Assembly: GCA_036346225.1 (NCBI GenBank)
Contig: JARFIW010000999.1
Coordinates: 2,463,001-2,527,000, forward strand
DNA: 64,000 nucleotides
Source of the DNA: Platerodrilus igneus
Taxonomy: Eukaryota; Arthropoda; Insecta; Coleoptera; Lycidae
Direction of reading: 5' to 3'
Below are positions 54,401 through 64,000 of the stretch, piece after piece. A program made the position numbers and the translations under genes. The notes beneath the pieces were generated by a model, which searched no databases, was not told the DNA's origin, and worked only from the letters and a program-made list of their open reading frames with translations. Positions within the stretch are counted from its first letter, which is position 1. Every line of letters starts with the position of its first letter.

Positions 54401-57400
54401 TAATACATATGTCCATAAGCTACGCCACTGAATAAGCAGAATGTTGTGTAATTTAAAATGAAATAGTGATCGTGTTTCTTACCGATGGCCGTACTCTGAT
54501 GAAAGCAGGAATCGGTGACTACTTCCCTACAAAAGCTATTCCAGTCAGTTGCCGTGGCTTTACTTCCAATCTCACACTCTTCTTGAATTGTTCCAATCTC
54601 CACATGCTTCATCCATAAGCGCACAAATGCCAAGATTTGCATTATAGACAAGTGCGATTTGGCAAAAAATGTGCCAGTTCTGATCGAAACTGTTTTATTG
54701 CATGTAACTGTCTTCTTATTAACTTTGTATCTATTATTGCACCTACACAAATACTTGTCAATGTAACTCACACTATCAGTTGCTCGAAGATGCAATTTTC
54801 CACGGCATCTTCTGGACACAGATATTCGCCTTCTATACCAATAGCTTTCCAATCTTGCAGTAACTGAATTAGCTCAGGCCACCCCAGCTGAAAAATGTAA
54901 CGAAGAATTATTGGTCGATTCTTCCTTGATTGTTGTGCCACTGACATTTTGCCTGTGAAATTATTACAAGCAACAGACCAACGATTGAATTCAATCAAAA
55001 TATTTTTCTTAACGTCTAGTTTAAGAGTTTGAAGTTGATATGAAATGATTCGAAATGATAAGTGTAACTCGCTAAGAATAACGCGATTAAAAAGTAAAAT
55101 CGTTCTTACCTCAATGACGTCGTCGTACAAAATCCTCTTCAATCAAAGAAAATTCAACACTGGAGAGTTCTTCAAGAAAAATTCTACACAACGAAAATTC
55201 GACACGACAACTAACCGAGGTCTATGGTTCGAACATCAGTTATATCTCACTTCGTTTACGTCTAACCTGGCCGCTTCACGGCCCTTATAAGAAACGAATC
55301 TCGCTAACACGTAGTACGTATGTTGAACTTTCCGCTTACCCCTAAGTTCGCACCTCCATTAAGTTAGACCCCCCACCAGCGGATAAATAAATTAATACCT
55401 ATAAAAAAATTAGGTGCTAATTAGGTGCTACATTCCAAAATTAGGTGCTCGAATAGTTTGGCAGGAAATTAAATTTGAAATGGGGGGGGCTGACTTAACG
55501 TTAAGCTGGACCCCCCCATATGAAAAAACTAATTTGCAACATGCAAACTGAAAAATTAGATATACCAGAATTAAGTGCTAATTAGGTGCTCTTAAAATCA
55601 ACAAAAACATATCACTAAAATAACCTTTTATCTTAATAATTAACTATATCATGTATAAGTATATGATTCGACAAGAGTAAAGTCCCATTAAATAATTAGG
55701 TGCTCTTACGACTGTGGTCTCAAAATACTCGTCTAGTAGCGCTACTGTCGATATATCCAGTCGCCGAATTAAGTGCTCGTAAGGTTTCGCAAAAATTTTG
55801 CACTATAACGTGGTCCGCGTCACACGCGTACAAGAGTAAAGTCCCATTAAATAATTAGGTGCTCTTACGACTGTGGTCTCAAAATACTCGTCTAGTAGCG
55901 CACTGTCGATATATCCAGTCGCCGAATTAAGTGCTCGTAAGGTTTCGCAAAAATTTTGCACTATAACGTGGTCCGCGTCACACGCGACAAGAGTAAAGTC
56001 CCATTAAATAATTATGGAATTAAACAAATTCATCATTCTTAATTACAGAACAAGCAAATATAGAAATAACTTCACAAGCATTGTGAAGAAAGCTATATAG
56101 TAAGCATTGATAATGTTTAAAAGTATTATTAATATTTTGATTATAATTTCCAACATTATTTATTCATATATATTAATAATTATAAAATTCGTAAATCATA
56201 TTTAATAATTCCTAAATATCTTTTAAACATTAGTCGACAAGAGCGTGAACTGCTATTCATACTATATATGAAGATATGAAGATTCCAACATTGGAATATA
56301 AATGAAAACGATAGAGGGAACGGACGAGCACGCGGATGGGGATGCGGACGTGGACGAGGACGTGGACGTGAACGTGGACGTGGAGGACAATGGCGAGGAA
56401 GAGAACGCGGACGAGGACAAGCAAACGTCCATATTTATAAAGGAAACGTGTATATATATAATTAAGAAAATATTTTTATATGTTTATATTAGATATGTTT
56501 TATATGTTTATTTTTTTATATGTTTATATTAAGAAAATATTTTTATATGTTTATATTTTTTAAAAAATGTATAAATTTTTATAAGATTAAATATAAAATA
56601 TCTGTAAAAATAACAAAAATAATTAATATAAATCCTTTGTAATCCTTTAACTTTCCTAAAATAAATTATCCTTACATTATTACATTAAAATTATCATTAA
56701 AAATATTAATATAATAATACTAAATATCAAGTGGCGGCTTTGATTACTTCACCTAATACATGACGCGATGATAAAAGAAGAAATATTACACGAGAGTACA
56801 ATGTACGTAATATAAATTAAATATAAATACTATGAATAGATATGACATTAAATAATATGAATGTTTATCATTAATACATTGACTAAAATTATAGCAAAAT
56901 ATTCATACCTAAATAATCCGATTAAAATTAAACGAATAATGATATTTTGAGTTATACATTCAACATAATTATTTAATGGGACTTTACTCTTGTACGCTGC
57001 GTGACGCGGACCACGTTATAGTGCAAAATTTTTGCGAAACCTTACGAGCACTTAATTCGGCGACTGGATATATCGACAGTACGCTACTAGACGAGTATTT
57101 TGAGACCACAGTCGTAAGAGCACCTAATTATTTAATGGGACTTTACTCTTGCACGCTGCGGTGACGCGGACCACGTTATAGTGCAAAATTTTTGCGAAAC
57201 CTTACGAGCACTTAATTCGGCGACTGGATATATCGACAGTACGCTACTAGACGAGTATTTTGAGACCACAGTCGTAAGAGCACCTAATTATTTAATGGGA
57301 CTTTACTCTTGTCGAATCATATACTTATACATGATATAGTTAATTATTAAGATAAAAGGTTATTTTAGTGATATGTTTTTGTTGATTTTAAGAGCACCTA

Positions 57401-60400
57401 ATTAGCACTTAATTCTGGTATATCTAATTTTTCAGTTTGCATGTTGCAAATTAGTTTTTTCATATGGGGGGGTCCAGCTTAACGTTAAGTCAGCCCCCCC
57501 CTTTTCAAATTTAATTTCCTGCCAAACTATTCGAGCACCTAATTTTGGAATGTAGCACCTAATTAGCACCTAATTAGCACCTAATTTTTTTATAGGTATT
57601 AATTTATTTATCGCTGGTGGGGGGTCTAACTTAATGGAGGTTAAGTTCGCTTCGAAAGAAGAGCTAAAATGTAAATTGTGAGAAGATAACATACTACTGT
57701 TTGGTTTGACAGCTACAAACGCTTTTACAACTTCGAAAAGGAAAAATCACCAATTAAGTATAATATGAGGAAATCTCAGAGCGCCACAATTCTTATTTTT
57801 GAAAAATGCATGTTTTCAAGCTTCCGAACGGAGAAAATTAATTTTTAATTTTTTTTTGTAAAATTTTATTTTGACGGAGTTTGGTACCCGCCGGGCTGAA
57901 TGCATGGCGGGAACTCATATGACTCGCAAAATCTACGGTAACCATCACTTTGGCGCTAAAATGTTGAAAATTTGATCATTTTTTATTAAAAAAAAATGTC
58001 TTTGGCGGGTTTGGGCACCCGCCATGGCAGTTTGGACATCCACCTGTCTCTAATTCCTTTTGATATCGACTTATACACACTAGAGGAACATCCTAGCCAA
58101 AGGGCATTCAAATTCGAATCTTCGAAGTAAACTGAACTTATACCAAACCACTCATGAAACCTATTCTGCACAAAAGTAAAGGATTTGTTTCCACGAGCAG
58201 AATAAATCGGTACTGCTACATTCGAAGCACACTAATTTGTGCTTCTCAAATGTTTACTCACGAGATTTGTACCCCTCCCCTTTTTAATTTGAAAGAGGCA
58301 TTTTATTTTTCAATTCTATTTAATTTGACCAAAAAATTAATACGTATTTTAAAATATTTTAGAGAAAGGTAACATACAATATCAAGACTTTAGCAAACCA
58401 TTAGCAAAGGCGCCGTATGTGAAATAACTGTCTTATATGTAAGGATAATATCGAAGGGGTTGCCGAGACTAAACGGCTTAAAACCCCTTAACTAGGACAG
58501 TGAAAGACCTTTCAGGGTAACAAATAATGTAACGTAGTTGTTATATTTTAGCGATCTTATTTATTATTTTAATTTTGAATTTTTTTTTTATAATTTCTTT
58601 CATAGGAATCTGCTCATGCACCATTGTAGTTAACCTAAGCCCCATTATGTTGTTAGGGATCCCCGTTCTATTAACGCAAATTAAAATTTATATCGTAAGT
58701 CATTTTATCCATAACAAACTTCAAATGATTGTAATTTCGTTGTTTATTAACCGATTTTAAAAATAAGGCATCGCTGAATTTGTAATTAAAACCTGTTCAA
58801 ATTTGGTTTCTTGATTGTTTTTTTAAGTGAATGATTTATGTGAAATTTGACATTATAAATTTATTAAGATTTCTGGAGATATAATCACTTAAGATATTCT
58901 CTAAATTTCATATGAATACCTTAAATGATTTTTGAAACATCTTTGTTTTTCAAAAAACAAAATGGCACCTTGTGACAAAACTATGCCAAATTCAAAAATA
59001 TGTTAGATAGAATTTTAAGAATTCTATTAATTAGTTTATTGTATGTTACGAAATAAACACTACTCGTTCTTAATGCATTACAGGACATTAAAAACCATTT
59101 TATACCATATTTGTATAAGGGTTGAAATTTGACCACGTGTTTATTATATTTTTTATTGGTTTTTCCCCGAAAACATTTTTTTAATATGGGAGTTTCTTGC
59201 AATTCACTCAGTATCATACACTGGTTACAGTTGATTTTTATAAAAATCTTGATTTAAATAAAATGAAACAGATTTCTTTTACTTAAAAAAAAATAGTGAG
59301 TTACATCGAAACTCTCTGGATCTGAATTAACTAATAAATTCCTATGAATGGATCAATGTAACCTTAAATCACTTGCAAATCCTAAAATTTGCCATTTTTA
59401 TGACGAATTTGTTTATCTCGAATCAATTATGTAAGACAGTTTTGTTTTAAGTAAATTTATTATAGTTATGGCCTACTTGTGGCATAGAGTTTTGGTCCCA
59501 AAAAATCTAGCCAGTAGTTCACAGAAAAGCTTGTGAAGTTCTCCACTAAAAATCCTGCTTTGGTATAGTATTGAAAATTTCGACTGTACTAACAAAAATA
59601 GTTGCTAACTAACATAGCGAGACGGGTGGTGTGTTTGAACGGGGTCTTGGAATGCTAACGTATGTGAAATATGTCTATTTTGCATGCCACCTAATCAAGG
59701 TTTCTAGGAAAAGACCCTAGAAAGAATAACAGGAGGCTGCCAAACTTGAGAGAGTGAGTACTTACTTGCAAAATAATTTATTATAGCAATGCTGGAACGA
59801 TTATCTTTACATGTGAAGAACACCAATAAACAAAAGGTCTTAACACTATTACACAATTATATTTTCAACTATATTACATAGTTATCTTATTTTTTCATTA
59901 CGAGTACATGATAGATATTCTTAAACAAATATTAAAAATTAAATATTTCAAAAAGTACTTAGGTTAACGGAAATGCTTCTAACGAATAAAATTACTATAT
60001 AACCTTTTACCTTAATAACAAAAATATACTGGGCATACGTTTATGAAGTTCATGCAATTAATTAAAAATATCCTACTCCTGTTCGCGATGTAGAGGACTT
60101 ATGAAACCGCATCATCGATGCGTGCAGGGTAATTGGAGAGACTCCAGGAATATTTGAGCAAATACGTGGCTCAATGCGTCGACGTCGACGCATGTGTCAT
60201 GACTGAAGGTGGACATATTGAACATTTACTATGATTTTTACATGTTGTATGTTTTGTTATTAATAAATTAGTTTTGTTTATTCATCTTTAATTATACTTT
60301 GATGCAGGTAGTAACTACAAAATAACAATAATAATCCAGTTCACATTTATGACGATGTATCTCTGTAGTTGTTTGTAAAGTAATTTGTTTCTGCTAACTG

Positions 60401-63400
60401 GTTAATTTTGGGCTAAAAATTCAAGAGACATTTTTGTTTAGAATGAAATAAGCTATTGGAAATAAATTTTTAAATGACTAACAAATAATAAGACAAAAAG
60501 TTACATTGGAAATAAATTTTAGGGGTTGTGTTTTCCACCCCCTTACAACCATGGGGTAAACCAAATAAATTACTGAGTAAGTGTATTTTTGATAGTAAAA
60601 AATGTCACCTTAATTTCAATTTTGTAACTTTTTTAGTGTTTGTAAAAAAAAATGAAACACAAATTTTATGTACCCTCTTTAAGGGGCTGCATCTTTACAA
60701 GGGATGCTCCAATGAAGTTTCTTTATATGAAAGACTCTATCTCTTTTACGATGAGGAATCACCCCCTGAAATGTTTTACACTTATTTTGTTACACCCGGT
60801 ATAAGCCCGCAAATAAAATTTCACAAATATTATCAACTCCAAAAGATCCAGAAAACAGTTTTAAAGTCACAGGCGTATATAGTATACCTTGCAGCTGTGG
60901 TTTAGTGTACATAGGAAAAACAGGTCGGTCAGTACAATCGCTCAGCAGTGTTCGAACACCAACATAAAACAGGTCATACCATTAACTTTGACAAGACGAA
61001 ACTAATTTCCAGAATTCCATTTTTCTACAATAGAAAAATCAGAGAATCTATAGAAATCATTAAAAATTCTAACAATTTAAACAAAGACGATGGCTACTAC
61101 CTTTCCCCCATTTGGAAAACGAGCCTATGATCCGTTACACACTCCTCTCTATTCATGAGAATTCATTTGACTTTTTCTTTATTCTAATATTTCTCAAACC
61201 GTCCCTGACTTCATATTAATTCAAATTCTGTTTGATGTGTCCCTTCAACGGGCCCCACTTAAGAGTTGCTCGCGTTTTCTGATAACATGGGCGTTATAAT
61301 AGTACAAGTTGTCTGTCCATTCATGTGTGTGGTTCAAACTAGAACTTTCCAATGTTCTAATTCTTAAATTCAATTATTTCAACTGAAATGCAATTTCTTA
61401 AAATGCAATAATTGTTGTATTTTATCCAAGTACAAAGTGTGTGAGCAGAAATTTACATGCAATTTTTAAATGCAAATAACAGGTATCGTAATTGTAAGAA
61501 TTAAACGTCGCTGTGTGGACTCAGTCAACTTTGTTTATCTTGTTAGAACACAGAAATTAATACAAAAACATTTACGCCAATTTTACGGCATATTTTCCCG
61601 TCACCTGTTCATAATTATTACGAATTGATTAAATAGTGTGTGTACAAAACGTAGTCGTTCATTCAGTTTCTCCAGCTTTCGGACGCGTATCAGCGAACTT
61701 GGTCCTTATCTATCGAAGGAAAAATTAGTAAATAAAATTAACTGTTAAAATCACTACTCAGTAATTGAGAACAAGAAATTCGAAAAGGAATAGGAAAAAA
61801 ACCTATTTTCTTTCCACTCGAGCATCAAGTTCTCACCCTATATAAATCATCGCTTTCGCTACTTTCGACAGTTACTTTGTCACAAGACGCCTTTTGGCTT
61901 AAATGGGCAGGTGAGTCTGCTAGTTCAGAAGTAACTCTTCATACTTTTTACACTTTTTTATTATTATTATTTTATATTTATATTTCATTTTCTTTTTCCA
62001 AAGTGGGCGAAATGTCGACCTTAGTTTATAAAAAGACACGGTCTCAACCCGGAATCATAAATATTTATAATGAGTCCGGCCGTGAAAGCTCCGGACTTAT
62101 AAAGCCCTTGTTTTTACCGATCATGGCTGGAACTCCATCAGTTGTGATTGAAGATAATTTATGTAGGGAAGTTTCGTTCCAAAATAAAAGTTTTAAAAAC
62201 TTGATAAATATCTTCACCCTTGTTTTCTCTTTCATTGACAAAAGACATAGCATTTCTTCCTTCACAGAGTAGTCCTAAAAAACCATTCTTGTTATTATTA
62301 TTAATTGAGATGTCTTTGTTATATCAGATTCAGGTTGATTATTAAGGTTGGTCGATATTGCAGTAGTTCTTCTTTTAATTGTATTACGTGACAATTGTAA
62401 ATCATTTATTGCACTATTTCTTGTTTATTGAAAAAAGTATCTAAAAGAGAATTGGCACCCGCTAGTAAAGCATTTTTAAATAATTCTCCAGTTAAATACG
62501 GTTTCTTGTTCTTTTGTGTAATTTTGAACGATGCCATAGTAACATTTTTTGATTTGTCCCTCACTTTCTTATACAATAATTGCTGACCCACTATTGCCTT
62601 TTTTTAAAGTATTTTTTTTCTTTTTTTTAAGGCACTATTGAGCATATATTGTTGATGAAAGTTTTTATGTTCTAATTTATAATGTCGTTCAACATTATAT
62701 TTTTTAGTTGTGTTATACTCCTGCGCAACTATTATAACCCCGTGCGCGCGTGTTCACAGCCACTTCCACAGTTGGCAACACGGATACTATCCACGTTCAC
62801 AATATTACGCAATAAAGATATTACGACATTAATTTGCCAAATTGTATCACGTACCAAATATGTTTACAGTGATATAAGATGCACCTTAAAAAGATAAAAT
62901 GTACTCACTTAGAAATGTGGAACGCTTCACGACTTTGCGGTCATCTGTGCGCAGGAGCCATGCTGATTTCCATGTATCTCGTTTGGCGTTGTTTGGGCGT
63001 TTTGTTATGCCATCGTTGAATCCAGATTTAATGTCTTCTCTCTTCTTTGTTCGTAGGTAAGACGAAGGGAAAACCAAATAAGGAATGATAAGGAAAAAAC
63101 CTACATTGTCTGAAAAAGGAAAGACAAAGGAACGACACAGGTAAACGTCACTGTTTGACGTCTCGTTGGCCAATAATGTCGTGTCACACACCGCACACTT
63201 GCGCCATCACTCCGCGTCTGCGCATTCCTTTTGCGCAAATGCAACTGTCCGAAATGACGGAATGTCCATAGGAACGGGGTTGGCCACCGCTATGCTACCG
63301 TATGCTTTTCATTTACAGAAATGTGGGGTATTATGTAAAAGGTTATAAATAGCATTTGAAGTAGAGTTATTAGAACAAAATACTAAACTGGTGGGAACTT

Positions 63401-64000
63401 GGAATTTTTATTGTTTTTAAAGAACTTAATGAAACGAATTACAAATTTATCATTAAATATTTATATGGTAGTGTGATTTTGGTGCACCTTGTATTTTGAT
63501 CATTTTTGTAGTTTGGTAGCAAGAATCTTACTTTAGTACATCATAAATATCAATGGAAAAAAATCTGTATAGAAATAACAAATGCTGCATCCGTTTTTCT
63601 GTATAGCGTTTGAATATATTTTCCTTTTTGTTAAAGATTGTTGGACAAATGAAAGGAGGAATAAAAGATCTTGAGGTTGAATCTTCTAGCGAGGAGGAGG
63701 AGGAGGACGAAACTCCTAATGCACATAAACCAGTCAAAACAACATCTAAAGGTGGAATGTTTTCTTTATTCAAAGGCTTAGTGGGTTCTAAAAACCTAAC
63801 CATCGAAGATATGCAGCCCACTTTGGATAAAATGAAAGATCACCTTATAGCAAAGAATGTTGCTGCTGATATCTCCATTAAATTATGCGAATCAGTTGCT
63901 GCAAAGCTAGAGGGAAAGGTTTTGGGAACATTTGACAGTATTGCAAATACCATTAAACAGACATTAACAGATTCTCTTGTTCAAATATTAAGTCCGAAAC
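51402..64000 (+). CDS. SRPRA: Signal recognition particle receptor subunit alpha, 5' part (five exons, runs off the right edge)
   Basis: The SRP receptor alpha GTPase docks SRP-ribosome complexes at the ER through the beta subunit. The exons are 51402-51518, 51572-51974, 52036-52150, 52204-52348 and 63637-64000+; all introns are GT-AG and phases agree. The first 260 codons start MLDLFTIFSKGGIVLWCFQ (start of the SRX domain that binds the beta subunit). They continue with ILQLSYVDKFLNDIHLEF and a long Lys-rich linker with KPTKKKNISFAKE and KKPRIWDLGGSSKDV. The last exon has the acidic VESSSEEEEEDE run, GGMFSLFKGLVGSKNLT, and the start of the N domain of the NG GTPase unit (KMKDHLIAKNVAADI, CESVAAKLEGK). 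The G-domain GTP motifs lie beyond 64000. The start is chosen from the conserved MLDLFTIFSKGG. Intron 4 is 11.3 kb and full of transposons. Confidence 0.95.
52349..52810. other. SRPRA intron 4, 5' part
   Basis: AT-rich with no exon. It leads into the satellite monomers. Confidence 0.5.
53781..54947 (-). pseudogene. Merlin DDE transposase, inactive
   Basis: It starts at 54947 (MSVAQQSRKNRPIILRY) and includes LGWPELIQLLQDWKAIG. A frameshift near 54800 joins it to a frame with KTVSIRTGTFFAKSHLSI, ILAFVRLWMKH and NSFCREVVTD. A 136-bp intron (54482-54347, donor gtaagaa, acceptor tatag) leads to GGFGKIVEIDESKFGK, with the first catalytic Asp. A TGA stop follows at 54299-54297, where relatives have Arg (CGA to TGA). 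Next come GQWVFGGVDRES, then TTIISNCLKPY, where the second catalytic Asp is Asn. There are 36 residues from there to Glu in THTNTIEGLW, giving the DD36E spacing of Merlin. A highly acidic C-terminus ends at 53781. The D-to-N change, stop and frameshift make it dead. Confidence 0.9.
55352..57641. mobile_element. Foldback-type element with long complex TIRs, inserted in Merlin
   Basis: It is flanked by a perfect 9-bp target duplication, taagttcgc (55343-55351 and 57642-57650). The ends are ACCTCCATTAAG...CTTAATGGAGGT. The inverted arms are about 665 bases (55352 to about 56015, and about 56970 to 57641). Inside each arm a unit of about 159 bases is repeated twice plus a stub, starting at 'caagagtaaagtcccattaa' (about 55670, 55830, 55990). 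Arms also contain several taggtgct/attaggtgct motifs and a run of 7-8 G or C. A 950-base AT-rich centre separates the arms and encodes no transposase. Nine-base duplications occur in MULE-type and FB elements. The superfamily is inference. Confidence 0.92.
56295..56440 (+). other. GC- and purine-rich coding-like island in the foldback centre
   Basis: About 130 bases of repeated gacgtggacg/gaggacg lie in sequence that is otherwise extremely AT-rich. One frame (from ATG 56302) gives an Asp/Val/Glu-rich peptide (DADVDEDVDVNVDVED). Another frame gives Arg-Gly repeats (GRGRGRERGRGGQWRGR). I cannot tell whether either is translated. It may be a captured piece of a host RG/RGG-box gene. Confidence 0.5.
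58286..60075. other. Unassigned SRPRA intron 4 sequence
   Basis: AT-rich. The frame 59217-58981 (minus) and others have no similarity that I recognise. Confidence 0.4.
60076..60228 (+). pseudogene. Mariner-type transposase C-terminal remnant
   Basis: The plus strand ends with a frame encoding VDVDACVMTEGGHIEHLL followed by a stop at 60226-60228. GGHIEHLL-type ends are common in Tc1/mariner transposases, and the DD41D copy at 36951 ends similarly (GGHIEQLP). Upstream, RLQEYLSKYVAQC can be read with one shift. Only about 50 codons remain. Confidence 0.5.
60229..60799. other. Unassigned intron sequence leading into the Penelope remnant
   Basis: The frame from 60528 overlaps the next element. 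The bases upstream of 60790 show no recognisable PLE reverse transcriptase. Confidence 0.4.
60800..62060 (+). mobile_element. Penelope-like element 3' part: GIY-YIG endonuclease and terminal repeat
   Basis: From about 60820 the plus strand encodes a linker with STPKDPEN, then GVYSIPCSCGLVYIGKTG, the GVY...YIG core of the PLE endonuclease. After a frameshift near 60945 follows FEHQHKTGHTINFDK, RKIRESIEI and DDGYYLSPIWK. This is the normal domain order, ending at 61130. The 61640-62060 part carries a core-promoter-like 'ccctatataaatcatcgctt' and matches the repeat at 1-260. The reverse transcriptase is missing, so it is 5'-truncated and dead. Confidence 0.8.
62065..62640 (-). pseudogene. hAT transposase fragment (ZBED5/GTF2IRD2-type)
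   Basis: On the minus strand, 62591-62406 encodes ASFKITQKNKKPYLTGELF, then 62400-62330 reads like DLQLSRNTIKRRTTAIS. The frame 62275-62065 encodes EEMLCLLSMKEKTRVKIF and KLSSITTDGVPAMIGKNKGF, the conserved TTDGxPAMxGxxxG segment of this hAT group. Stops and shifts separate the parts. No TIRs were found. Confidence 0.75.
62703..63270 (-). repeat. Dispersed repeat R3, copy B
   Basis: Matches 28586-29165 over its full length in the same orientation (see there). The minus-strand frame 63191-62886 shares [15 protein letters not shown] and KSGFNDGITK with copy A. The middle section (63050-63120) differs. Confidence 0.6.
63271..63636. other. SRPRA intron 4, 3' end
   Basis: AT-rich intron ending with the acceptor tttttgttaaag at 63636. 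No other feature. Confidence 0.6.

Larger units (their letters stand above)
53079..58144 (-). mobile_element. Merlin (IS1016/ISXO2-like) DNA transposon with long TIRs, carrying a foldback element
   Basis: The terminal inverted repeats are about 380 bases (53079-53465 and 57772-58144), with outer ends GGAACAAATTCAGTTTAC and GGTATAAGTTCAGTTTAC. The flanking duplication is aaaccac (53072-53078 and 58145-58151), extendable to 8 bases with one mismatch. The family usually makes 8-9 bp. Each arm holds two short GC-rich hairpins, for example ggcgggt-gcccaa-acccgcc. Without the nested foldback element (55343-57650) it is about 2.77 kb. A transposase pseudogene is on the minus strand. Confidence 0.88.
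52811..58285 (+). repeat. About 145-bp tandem repeat, split by the Merlin element
   Basis: Monomer landmarks 'gagcagaatcaatcggtact' occur at 52833, 52977 and (as gagcagaataaatcgg) 58195. The first spacing is 144 bases. Across the Merlin insertion, counting one copy of the target duplication, it is 145. Each unit carries a hairpin, gaagcaca-ctaatt-tgtgcttc (at 52861 and 58223; weaker in the middle unit). The left part covers 52811-53078 and the right part 58145-58285. The number of monomers is small, about 2.5 to 3. Confidence 0.8.

Noticed and set aside
55045..55290. Plus-strand frame opposite the Merlin transposase leader as a gene
   Set aside because: No similarity. It lies in the transposon's non-coding leader on the opposite strand.
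56976..57164. 62-codon frame with internally repeated MGLYSCTLR peptide
   Set aside because: It is the translation of the 159-base tandem unit in the foldback arm.
1..64000. CRISPR array, operon-like gene cluster or defence system
   Set aside because: The host genes have spliceosomal introns and there are no regularly spaced unique spacers; the tandem repeats found are satellites or transposon arms.

Overview
The window is an AT-rich eukaryotic (insect-type) nuclear segment. It holds three host genes with introns, spread through a dense, nested landscape of transposable elements. The host genes are: mitochondrial ribosomal protein bL19m (mRpL19, minus strand, two exons at 3714-4170, the rest outside or unrecognised); a complete king-tubby/Tubby-like gene (ktub, minus strand, six coding exons between 50053 and 21869, 401 codons plus stop); and the 5' part of the signal recognition particle receptor alpha subunit (SRPRA, plus strand, five coding exons from 51402, running off the right edge). 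All splice sites used are GT-AG and the phases close exactly. The mix of elements (BEL/Pao, Copia, Penelope, Merlin, pogo, DD41D mariner, microsatellite-tailed non-LTR elements) together with the tubby protein sequence points to an insect. I cannot fix the order.

Layout. 1-1755: a Penelope-type LTR piece carrying a hammerhead-like core, then a minus-strand LINE fragment. 3.7-4.2 kb: mRpL19 exons. 4.8-8.7 kb: decayed pogo-like and Copia elements. 8.9-12.8 kb: a long decayed endonuclease/RT LINE with a foreign block in its RT and a duplicated 3' end. 12.8-15.6 kb: BEL/Pao fragment split by a second LINE. 16.5-21.8 kb: mostly unidentified intergenic DNA with dispersed repeats. 21.9-50.1 kb: ktub, whose two largest introns (9.2 and 17.6 kb) hold most of the repeats. 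These include a BEL/Pao element with identical LTRs and 5-bp target duplications that carries a mariner inside its gag, and five copies of a tRNA-headed SINE. 50.05-51.40 kb: divergent promoter region of ktub and SRPRA. 51.4-64 kb: SRPRA, with an 11.3-kb intron. That intron contains a 145-bp satellite split by a Merlin element, which is itself split by a foldback element with 9-bp target duplications, followed by Penelope and hAT remnants.

The host genes are not functionally related to one another: mitochondrial translation, phosphoinositide-linked ciliary/nuclear signalling, and protein targeting to the ER. ktub and SRPRA are head to head with 1.35 kb between start codons, so they may share a promoter. 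The rest of the sequence records transposition, and the nesting order can be read from target-site duplications: satellite, then Merlin, then foldback; BEL with mariner inside; LINE, then SINE. I found no gene cluster resembling a new defence or metabolic system. The most unusual items are the nested satellite/Merlin/foldback structure with its GC-rich core, the mariner carried in a BEL copy with identical LTRs, and several unnamed repeat families.
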